Shown here: positions 50,981-58,638 of the stretch, one piece after another
How positions within the stretch are numbered: the stretch's first letter is position 1
Layout of the letters: each line of letters opens with the position of its first letter
Origin: Novosphingobium sp. HII-3
GTDB taxonomy: Bacteria; Pseudomonadota; Alphaproteobacteria; Sphingomonadales; Sphingomonadaceae
Direction of reading: 5' to 3'
NCBI RefSeq assembly: GCF_002916655.1
Contig: NZ_PPSM01000081.1
Coordinates: 62,001 to 126,000, forward strand
Length of the DNA stretch: 64,000 bases
Notes under the pieces: model-generated
The model's input: only the letters and a program-made list of their open reading frames with translations
What the model was told of the DNA's origin: nothing
The model's database searches: none
Program-made: the position numbers and the translations under genes

Positions 50981-52759
50981 ATGTACGACGACCAGCCCCA
51001 GGCGGAAGCTCCGGCCAACGCGAAGAAGGGCATTCCGGTTTACAAGCGCATCCTCGACCTGTTCGAGGCTGAGGGTATCCGCACGCTCTTCGGCATTCCG
51101 GATCCCAACTTCGTGCACCTCTTCCTCGAAGCGGAAACCCGTGGCTGGACCGTCGTCTCGCCCCACCATGAGGCATCGGCCGGCCACATGGCGGCGGCGG
51201 CGGCCCGCATCACCGGCAAACCGGCTCTGTGCATCGGCACGCTTGGGCCGGGCCTTGCCAACATGATGCCCGCGATCCAGTGCGCCAAGGTCGAAAACGA
51301 CCCGGTGATCTTCATGGGCGGCCAACGCGCCCGCGTGACCGAGCGCCGCGTGCGCCGCGGTCGCATCCAGTTCGTCCGGCAGGAGCCGATGATCGAGGAT
51401 TCGGTGAAGTTCTCCAGCTCGATCGAATATGCCGACCAGACCGATGAGATCGTGCGCGAAGCCATTCGCGTCGCCATGTCCGGCACGCCCGGCCCTGCCT
51501 ACATCGAATACCCCGCGCACGTGATCCTCGAAGAGCTGGACCTGCCGCCGGTCCTGCCGCCGCACCGCTATCGCCTCACCATGCAGGGCGCTGACGGTGA
51601 TCGCATCGCGGAGGCTGCGGAGGCCATCAAGAACGCCAAGAACCCGATCCTGCTCGTCGGCCACGGTGTCCACACCGCCAAGGCAGGCGATGCGGTGCGC
51701 GAACTGGCCGAACTCATGCAGTGCCCGGTCATCCAGACCTCCGGCGGCACCTCTTTCATCAAGGGCCTTGAAGAGCGCACCTTCCCCTACGGCTTCTCGG
51801 AAGCGTCGATCGACGCCGTCGTCGAAAGCGACTGCTGCGTGGCACTGGCGACCGAACTGGGCGAACCGAGCCACTACGGCCGCTGGCGTCACTGGGTGGA
51901 CAACGAAGCCACCCGCAAGTGGATCTACGTCCAGCAGGATCCGACCGCGATCGGCGTCAACCGTCCCATCGACGTGCCGCTGGTGGGCGACGTGCGCGCC
52001 GTCGTGCCGCAGCTGTCGCGTGCCCTGAAGGCTCTTGGCGGCCGCAACGCTTCGCCCTCGCTGTCCGAATACATCCAGCGCGAAGCGCAGCAGCTTGACG
52101 AACTGCTCGAGGAGGCAGCGTCGAAGCCGGACGGTTCGACCAGCAAGATGCACACCAGCCAGTTCGTGACAGAAGCCACCAAGGCTTTCCCGAAGGACGG
52201 CATCCTCATCCGTGACGGCGGCGCCACGGTGATTTTCCAGTGGACCTACTCGCAAGCCAAGCCGCACGACGTCATCTGGAACCAGAACTACGGCCACATC
52301 GGCACGGGCCTGCCCTACGCCACCGGCGCCATGCTCGCCGACCAGGCCGCCACCGGCAAGCAGCGCCCGGGCATGCTGCTGACGTCGGACTCCTCGTTCC
52401 TGTTCCACGTGGGTGAACTGGAAGTGGCGGTGCGCAAAAACCTGCCGCTGGTCATCGTGGTGGGCGTGGACTTCCAGTGGGGCCTCGAAGTAGGTGTGTA
52501 CAAGCGCACCTTCGGCCACGGCACCAAGGAAACCGGCGTGCACTGGTCGGACAAGGTCCGTTTCGACAAAATCGCCGAAGGTTTCGGCGCCGCCGGCGAA
52601 TACGTCGAGAAGGCGGCGGACATCGGTCCGGCCATCGAACGCGCCTACGCACGCGGCGGCTGCACCGTCATTCATGTGCCGATTGACCCGGCCGCGAACT
52701 CGGAGGAAATGCCCAACTATTCCGAATTCCGCACCTGGTACGCCGAAGGCACCCAGTAA
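50981..52759 (+). CDS. TPP-dependent enzyme with variant cofactor motif (lyase/decarboxylase-like)
   Basis: 592 residues, three-domain TPP enzyme of the acetolactate synthase/benzoylformate decarboxylase/oxalyl-CoA decarboxylase superfamily. The TPP-activating Glu is residue 64 (SPHHEASAGHM). The central domain (about 205-345) is ILLVGHGVHTA. In the PP domain the usual GDG-N26-NN reads S-D-S, with Asp470, and V-D, with Asp497 exactly where the Mg-binding Asn normally lies. ALS-specific FAD features are not evident. Context (CaiB, ALDH) suggests C-C cleavage of a CoA ester giving an aldehyde, but this is inference. Confidence 0.8.
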   Translation: MYDDQPQAEAPANAKKGIPVYKRILDLFEAEGIRTLFGIPDPNFVHLFLEAETRGWTVVSPHHEASAGHMAAAAARITGKPALCIGTLGPGLANMMPAIQCAKVENDPVIFMGGQRARVTERRVRRGRIQFVRQEPMIEDSVKFSSSIEYADQTDEIVREAIRVAMSGTPGPAYIEYPAHVILEELDLPPVLPPHRYRLTMQGADGDRIAEAAEAIKNAKNPILLVGHGVHTAKAGDAVRELAELMQCPVIQTSGGTSFIKGLEERTFPYGFSEASIDAVVESDCCVALATELGEPSHYGRWRHWVDNEATRKWIYVQQDPTAIGVNRPIDVPLVGDVRAVVPQLSRALKALGGRNASPSLSEYIQREAQQLDELLEEAASKPDGSTSKMHTSQFVTEATKAFPKDGILIRDGGATVIFQWTYSQAKPHDVIWNQNYGHIGTGLPYATGAMLADQAATGKQRPGMLLTSDSSFLFHVGELEVAVRKNLPLVIVVGVDFQWGLEVGVYKRTFGHGTKETGVHWSDKVRFDKIAEGFGAAGEYVEKAADIGPAIERAYARGGCTVIHVPIDPAANSEEMPNYSEFRTWYAEGTQ

Positions 52760-52769
52760 GCAGACCATT

Positions 52770-52881
52770 CCTCCCCGGCCCTGCCGGGGAGGGGACCATC
52801 TGCACGGTATCGGAGGGGCGGGCGCCACGGCAGCCTTCCTGCCACCGCCTTCCCTCCACTCTGTTCGCATGGCCCCCTCCC
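52770..52881. repeat. intergenic palindromic element, two diverged inverted units
   Basis: CCTCCCCGG-CCCTG-CCGGGGAGG is a perfect 9-bp hairpin (52770-52792), followed by GGGACCATC and GGAGGGGCGGG. A second unit in reverse orientation lies at 52852-52881 (CCCTCCACT, then ATGGCCCCCTCCC). The GGGGAGGGG-ACCAT-GGAGGGG pattern resembles a dispersed intergenic repeat that I associate with sphingomonad and related genomes. It separates the TPP enzyme and ALDH genes and could stabilise or process the transcript. Confidence 0.5.
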
Positions 52882-52919
52882 TATCGCTGCGCGACGGGGA
52901 CACACAAGGGAGAGCCATC

Positions 52920-54344
52920 ATGCGCAACTACACGCAGTTCTACATCGACGGTCGCTGGGTCGACCCGGTCACTCCAAACACTGCCGACGTCATCAATCCC
53001 GCCACCGAAGAAGTGTCGGGCACCATCTCCCTCGGTTCCCCAGCAGACGTCGACGCCGCCGTTGCTGCCGCTCGCCGCGCCTTCGCCACCTATGGCGAAA
53101 GCAGCGTACAGGAACGCCTCGACCTGCTCGAAGCCATTCAGGCCGAATACCTCAGGCGGGAAACGGAACTGGGGGAGGCGATCATGGAGGAGATGGGCGC
53201 ACCGCGCGGGCTCGCCTGCGGCTTTCACACCCTCCTGGGCAAGGGCCATCTCGGAACCGCCATCGAAGTGCTGCGCGACTTCAAGTTCGAGGAACAGCGC
53301 GGCGTCACGGTGATCCGCAAGGAACCGATCGGCGTCTGCGGCCTCATCACGCCGTGGAACTGGCCGATGAACCAGACCTGCGTTAAGATCTTTCCGGCGC
53401 TGGCAGCGGGCTGCACGATGATCCTCAAGCCACCGCAACTCGCGCCTTATTCCGCACAGATCCTTGCCGAGATCCTGCACGACGCGGGCGTACCGGCCGG
53501 CGTCTTCAACATGGTGCAGGGCCAGGGCTCCGTCATCGGCGCGGCGCTGTCGAAGCACGAGGATGTCGACATGATTTCCTTCACCGGCTCGGAACAGGTG
53601 GGCGTCCAGATCCAGAAGGATGCCGCCGACACCGTCAAGCGCGTCGGCCTTGAGCTGGGCGGCAAATCCGCCTGGATCGTTCTCGACGATGCCTCTCTAG
53701 CCGCCAACGTGGCGAGCGCGACGGCTGGCATGATGGGCAACTCGGGCCAGACCTGCTCGGCCGGCTCGCGCCTGCTGGTCCCGGCCGCTCGCCTCGACGA
53801 AGTGCGCAAGGCTGCCGCAGAAGCCGCCGGCGGTGTGACCGTCGGCAACCCGCAGGGCGAAGTGGCCATGGGCCCGGTCGTCTCCAAGAGCCAGTACAAC
53901 ATCATCCAGCAGTACATCGAGCAAGGCCTTGCAGAAGGCGCCGAACTCATCGCGGGTGGCCTCGGCCGACCCGACGGGCTGGACAAGGGCTGGTACGTCA
54001 AGCCAACCGTCTTCGTGGGAACGAACGACATGGTCATTTCCCGGGAAGAGATCTTCGGCCCAGTCCTCGTGATCATCCCCTACACCGATGTTGACGACGC
54101 CGTACGGATCGCCAACGACTCCAACTTCGGCCTCGGCGGCTACGTCTCCGGCGAGGATCTCGAAGCCTGCCGCGCCATTTCGCGGCGGCTGCGCACCGGC
54201 GCGATCTGGGTGAATGGCGGCTTCGACTTCCACGCTCCGTTCGGCGGCTACAAACGTTCGGGCAACGGACGTGAATGGGGCGAGCACGGCTTCCACGAGT
54301 ATCTTGAAGTGAAGTCGATCATCGGCCTGCCCGCGCCCGCCTGA
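52920..54344 (+). CDS. NAD(P)-dependent aldehyde dehydrogenase
   Basis: 474 residues from the ATG at 52920 behind AAGGGAGAGCC. Catalytic residues are Cys279 (NSGQTCSAG), Glu245 (GLELGGKS) and Asn147 (TPWNWP); the NAD-binding FTGSEQVG and C-terminal FGGYKRSGNGREWG are typical. It oxidises an aldehyde to the acid. As the third plus-strand gene after CaiB and the TPP enzyme, it could take the aldehyde released by that enzyme. A strong terminator follows. Confidence 0.93.
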   Translation: MRNYTQFYIDGRWVDPVTPNTADVINPATEEVSGTISLGSPADVDAAVAAARRAFATYGESSVQERLDLLEAIQAEYLRRETELGEAIMEEMGAPRGLACGFHTLLGKGHLGTAIEVLRDFKFEEQRGVTVIRKEPIGVCGLITPWNWPMNQTCVKIFPALAAGCTMILKPPQLAPYSAQILAEILHDAGVPAGVFNMVQGQGSVIGAALSKHEDVDMISFTGSEQVGVQIQKDAADTVKRVGLELGGKSAWIVLDDASLAANVASATAGMMGNSGQTCSAGSRLLVPAARLDEVRKAAAEAAGGVTVGNPQGEVAMGPVVSKSQYNIIQQYIEQGLAEGAELIAGGLGRPDGLDKGWYVKPTVFVGTNDMVISREEIFGPVLVIIPYTDVDDAVRIANDSNFGLGGYVSGEDLEACRAISRRLRTGAIWVNGGFDFHAPFGGYKRSGNGREWGEHGFHEYLEVKSIIGLPAPA

Positions 54345-54363
54345 GCGGCGGATCGGAAAAAGC

Positions 54364-54393
54364 AGCCCCGGGGCAATACCCGGGGCTCCTTTT
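54364..54393. terminator. bidirectional Rho-independent terminator
   Basis: A perfect 9-bp stem AGCCCCGGG/CCCGGGGCT with a 6-base loop, followed by CCTTTT on the plus strand and preceded by AAAAAGC, which gives a T-run on the minus strand. It ends the ALDH gene and the convergent hydrolase gene. Confidence 0.8.
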
Positions 54394-54431
54394 GCCCGAT
54401 CGAACTACCGCCAGCTCAAAAATTCCCGTCC

Positions 54432-55406
54432 TTACCGCAGCGCGTCCAGAAGGTCCTTGTGGAATGCGTCGGGCGCCTGGATCTGCGGCGAATGGCCATA
54501 TTGCGGATAGACGATGAGCCGCGCATCCGGAATTCGACGCGCCGCATCGCGCGCCAGCACGGGATAATTCCCTAATTGCAACGCCAACGCTTTGTCGGCC
54601 CGGTTCTTGCCGATCGCGGTGTTGTCCTTTTCGCCGATCATGAGCACCGTCGGCACTGCCACGCGCTCCAGTTCATGCACGACCGGCTGGTTGAACACCA
54701 TGTCGGCGGTCAGGGCCTGATGCCAGGCGACCACGTCCCCATCCGGCCCAAGATACATCGAGGCCAGCATGTCGACCCAGCGGTCGTACTCAGCTCGCCA
54801 CTCACCCGCATAGTACGTCGCCTGCTGGTAAGCCTTGATGCTGGCACGAGTGGTCTTGCGCTCACCCTCGTACAGGGCATCTACCGTGGCGTTTGGAACT
54901 CCCTTGGCGCGCCAGTCCTCAAGGCCGATCGGGTTGACCAGCACCAGCTGGGACACAGCCTCCGGGTACTGCAAGGCGTAGCGCATCGCCAGCATGCCGC
55001 CCATGCTGTGGCCGACGACCACCGGCTTTTCCACGCCCAGCGACGCCAACAAGGCCGACGTGTTGGCAGCAAGGGTGTGCAGCCCGTACTGATAGCGCCC
55101 CGGCTTGCTCGATTTGCAGAAGCCGATCTGATCGGGGGCGATCACCCTGTAGCCGGCGGCGACAAGGCGGCGGATCGAACCTTCCCAACTGCCGGCGCAG
55201 AAGTTCTTGCCATGCAGCAATACGACGGTGCGGCCATTGGCGCGCGGCGGCCGGACATCGAGATAGGCCATCTCCATGGATTCGCCCTGGCTCGTCAGCG
55301 AATGGCGCTGCACCGGCCAGCCATAATCGAAGTCGGCCAGCATCGGATGAGCTGCGGCCGGTGCAGCAAGACCCAGCACCGCCATCGCCAGCAACGATCT
55401 GATCAT
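54432..55406 (-). CDS. exported alpha/beta hydrolase
   Basis: 324 residues. The N-terminus MIRSLLAMAVLGLAAPAAA is a Sec signal peptide, so it acts in the periplasm or outside. It has the oxyanion loop LLHGKNFCAGSWE, nucleophile Ser in VGHSMGGM, acid in IGEKDNTA and His in YGHSPQIQAPDAF. It is likely an esterase for a substrate taken up by the neighbouring TonB receptor, from which it is divergent across 507 bases. Confidence 0.87.
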   Translation of the reverse strand: MIRSLLAMAVLGLAAPAAAHPMLADFDYGWPVQRHSLTSQGESMEMAYLDVRPPRANGRTVVLLHGKNFCAGSWEGSIRRLVAAGYRVIAPDQIGFCKSSKPGRYQYGLHTLAANTSALLASLGVEKPVVVGHSMGGMLAMRYALQYPEAVSQLVLVNPIGLEDWRAKGVPNATVDALYEGERKTTRASIKAYQQATYYAGEWRAEYDRWVDMLASMYLGPDGDVVAWHQALTADMVFNQPVVHELERVAVPTVLMIGEKDNTAIGKNRADKALALQLGNYPVLARDAARRIPDARLIVYPQYGHSPQIQAPDAFHKDLLDALR

Positions 55407-55834
55407 AGCCTCATCAATAACCCTTGCGAGAAAATACCCAAACCGCCTGCCGGCATAGTCGTTCCCGCAGGATGTAAGAGGCCATCAACCGAAGCCCTGC
55501 AAGACCCGGCGAGAGTGCAAAACGCTTCTGCTACCAACCGGAAAATCGCGCGGCCCGCAAGGTGATTTCAGGCGGACGCGCACGTGCTTTTGGCAGCAAG
55601 CGAGCAGCTTAGGTTCTTCGTTGGCGCAGTGAAAACGACCCTGTGCCCATGCGCGAGTGCCTGCCCTTCATTCTCCAGCAGGGATGACCGAGCAGAAACG
55701 GCCACAGGAGGAGTGCCGCTCCTTGCTGGCCAGCCATCTGTCAGACGAACCCCGGGGCAGGACCCACACAATGCGCAAAAGACTATTAAAAACATATCGC
55801 ATTCCTCACCTCAATCCACATGAAAGCCATTTCT
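55407..55834. other. intergenic region between hydrolase and TonB receptor genes
   Basis: No credible gene; short frames here have no starts with good ribosome sites and no family resemblance. A 13-base direct repeat, CGTTGGCGCAGTG, occurs at 55619-55631 and again at 55862-55874, next to the operator-like palindrome. The last 100 bases are more AT-rich, as expected for a promoter. Confidence 0.5.
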
Positions 55835-55862
55835 GCGTAGCATGCATTGACATATGCTACGC
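55835..55862 (+). promoter_or_regulatory. operator-like perfect palindrome over a consensus -35 box
   Basis: GCGTAGCAT (55835-55843) and ATGCTACGC (55854-55862) form a perfect 9-bp inverted repeat with a 10-base spacer. A consensus -35 box, TTGACA (55847-55852), lies inside the spacer. The expected -10 position is poor (around CAGTGT, 55870-55875). It is about 50 bases upstream of the TonB receptor start. A dimeric repressor here would block the promoter. Confidence 0.6.
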
Positions 55863-55913
55863 GTTGGCGCAGTGTCGTCGAAACAAGGCTTAAGAGCTGC
55901 TTGGGAGGGTATC

Positions 55914-58438
55914 TTGAAGAAGGCGTTCCACGTCCATCGCGCATCTGCGCTTGCTATCGGCGTAAGTCTCATCGCAGTTTCGCAGCCCGCGGCAGCCCAA
56001 GATACCGGCGCCGATGCCGCTCCGGCGCTTGATACCATCGTCGTCACCGCTCAAAAGCGATCGCAGAACCTTCAGGATGTTCCGATCGCCATCAGCGCTA
56101 TCGATTCCGCCAAGATCGAGAAGCTGGGCGTGCAGGACGCTCGCGATCTCAGCGGCCTCGCTCCGAACGTGACGATCGTGTCGGGAACGACCAGCAACTC
56201 GGCCGCAGTCATCTCCATGCGCGGCATCTCTAACGGCGGGTCGGAGACGTTCGGCGTCGATACCGCGAGTGGCCTCTACGTCGATGGGGTTTACATCTCC
56301 CGCTCCGGAGCGGCAGGGCTCGATGTTGCGGATATCGAACGTGTCGAGGTTCTGCGCGGACCCCAGGGCACCTTGTTCGGCCGCAACACGACCGGTGGCG
56401 CGATCCACTTCATCTCACGCGCGCCCTCGAACGAGTTTCGCCTGAAAGCGGAAGGCGGATACGGCAACTTTGATGCCTGGAATGGCAGGATCACCGTAGA
56501 TCTGGGCGCGATCGCGGGTATCGCCACCAGCTTCTCTTACAGCCACCGCCAGCGCGACGGCGTCGTCGACAACATCCTCGAGCCGCGCGATTCCCGTGAT
56601 CCAGGCTCGCGCAAGTCGGACTCCTTCCGCGGTGCGGCCAAGATCGAGCTGGGTGGCACCGGCAGCATCCAGTACATCTTCGACTGGTCGAAGGTGAGCG
56701 GCAGCCCCATGGCCTTCCAGCTGACCAACGTGTCCGACGGAACGCCCCGCAACATCGTAGTCGATGGCCAGCAGCTTGTCGTGACACAGCCCGCGCCGGT
56801 CAAGCAGTACCTTCAGTCCGCCACCTTCGCCAACGCTGATTGCGCGGCTCTGGCGGAGCCGCGCCGCGCGTACCGCAGCAAGATCTGCAACGATATCAGC
56901 AGCTACGCCGTTGACGAGATCTGGGGCCATAACCTGCAGGTCGAAAACGACTTCGACATCTTCAAGGTCAAGATGACCTCGGGATATCGCATCTGGCACA
57001 GCGACTCCGTCTCTGATCTCGACGGGCTCGGCGCGTTCAGCGGTCCGGCATTCACGCCCACCAGCCTGCTCAACGGATTGCCGGCCTCGGTTCTGCAGGG
57101 CATCGTGCCGGCGGCCTCGATCCCGTTCATTTCTTCTGCCGCCGTTCCGACGGTTCAGCAAAACCTTTTCGAAACCAGCAATACGCGCCGTCACCGTCAG
57201 CTCAGCCAGGAAATCGAGGTCTCCGGCAACTCCGATCACCTCGACTGGGTCGTCGGCGGCTTCTATTTCTGGGAAAAGGGCAGCGAGTACAACCCTCAGA
57301 ACAGCGGCTTCGTGCTAGATACCAATTCCATTCTCAGCCGCTATGGATCTGCCGTAGCGGCCGCAAATCCCGCACGCTATCGTCTCGTTCAGACGCTGAC
57401 CACGCTGAGCTATACGGCTGAAGCAGAAAGTTCGGCGCTCTATGGTCAGGCGACGTATTATCCGGGTGGCCGGGGAAGCGGCCTGCGTGTGACGGCTGGC
57501 GGCCGCTACACCTGGGATAACAAGCGCCTGTTCCGCACCCAGAACGGCGCTGTTCCCTTCGCGGTCCCGCAGGTCGGCAAGGCAAGCTACAGCAAGTTCA
57601 CCTGGAACCTCATGCTCGGCTACGATCTGGCGGATGGCATCCCTCTTACGCCCGCGTGGCCACGGGTTACCGTTCAGGCGGCTTCAACGCATCCGATCCG
57701 GTCGCATCAGGCACGAATACCATCCCCTCCTTCGGCCAGGAGAACGTGACATCCTATGAAGTCGGCCTGAAGACCGAACTGTTCCACCGCCGCGTGCGCT
57801 TCAATGTTGCGGGCTACTACAATGTCTACAAGGATCTTGCCGTCAACGTTCCGGTGCCGGACGCACCCCAGGGCACGTTCAGCACACGCATCGCGAATGC
57901 GGGCAAGGTCAACTACGCAGGCTTCGAAGCCGAGCTTCAGGCGATCCTTACCGACAACTTCTCGATCGACGGGGCCATCGGCTACGTGAACGTGGACTAC
58001 AAGGAATTCCTCGGGGGCAAGTCGACTGTCCCGGGCGCTCCGGCCGTCGACATCGCATCGATCGCTGTTCCTTCGTATACCTCGCCCTGGACAGGCAACA
58101 TCGCCCTCAATGCGCAGTTCCCTATCGGTGCAGGCAGTGCGCGTCTCGTCGGCCGGGTCGGCTATACCCACGAAGACGGCAAGTACAGCTTTCCCACGGC
58201 GCTTTCCGCTCCCTTCAACGACGCCATCAAGGGTGACGATCGCGACCTGATCGACGCTCAGATCGGCATCGACCGCATTCCGCTCGGCAATGCGGAAGGC
58301 GAAATCCGCATCTGGGGCAAGAATCTCACCAATGCGAAGGACTTTGTGCGCGGCATCGACTTCGGCCAGCTCGGCTATGCCGGCGGCTACTATGTCGATC
58401 CGCGCACCTATGGCATCACCATCGGCGTGAAGTACTGA
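55914..58438 (+). pseudogene. TonB-dependent receptor interrupted by a frameshift
   Basis: Start: TTG at 55914 behind GGGAGG, giving MKKAFHVHRASALAIGVSLIAVSQPAAAQ, a signal peptide. The TonB box is LDTIVVTAQKR; the plug has VPIAISAID, MRGISNGG and VLRGPQGTLFGRNTTGGAIHF. The first frame holds to LMLGYDLADGI and then stops at 57749. The barrel continues in another frame (YARVATGYRSGGFNASD to YGITIGVKY) to 58438. The shift is near 57641-57650. Rejoined, it is about 840 residues, a full-length outer-membrane importer of the sphingomonad catabolic type. A sequencing error or a true inactivation are both possible. Confidence 0.85.
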
Positions 58439-58449
58439 ATGATCGGGAT

Positions 58450-58522
58450 GTAGCGCCGTTCAGGCGCTACATCATCAAGTTGCACTGCTCTACGATACCC
58501 GGCTGCGGCCGGGTATTTTTTT
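58450..58522 (+). terminator. tandem hairpins ending the TonB receptor transcript
   Basis: GTAGCGCC/GGCGCTAC (58450-58470) is followed by ATACCCGGC-TGCG-GCCGGGTAT (58495-58516), a 9-bp stem running into TTTTTT. The second is a textbook intrinsic terminator. Confidence 0.85.
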
Positions 58523-58579
58523 GGCCTTTCGGCGTGGCGAGACATTGGGGACCAGTCAGACTGGCTCCGCTGATGGCGC

Positions 58580-58608
58580 AAAAAAGGGGCGGTTCCGATC
58601 CGCCCCTT
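58580..58608 (-). terminator. Rho-independent terminator for the minus-strand reductase gene
   Basis: On the minus strand AAGGGGCGG/CCGCCCCTT form a 9-bp stem with a 7-base loop, followed by TTTTG. It lies just downstream of the reductase stop at 58639. Confidence 0.8.
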
Positions 58609-58638
58609 ACTCGATCCAGAATGGCCGTGCTGGCGCTG

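Noticed and set aside
55568..55893. Short frames of 75-80 codons in the gap before the TonB receptor
   Set aside because: No ribosome sites, no conserved pattern, and they overlap each other on both strands; treated as noise.
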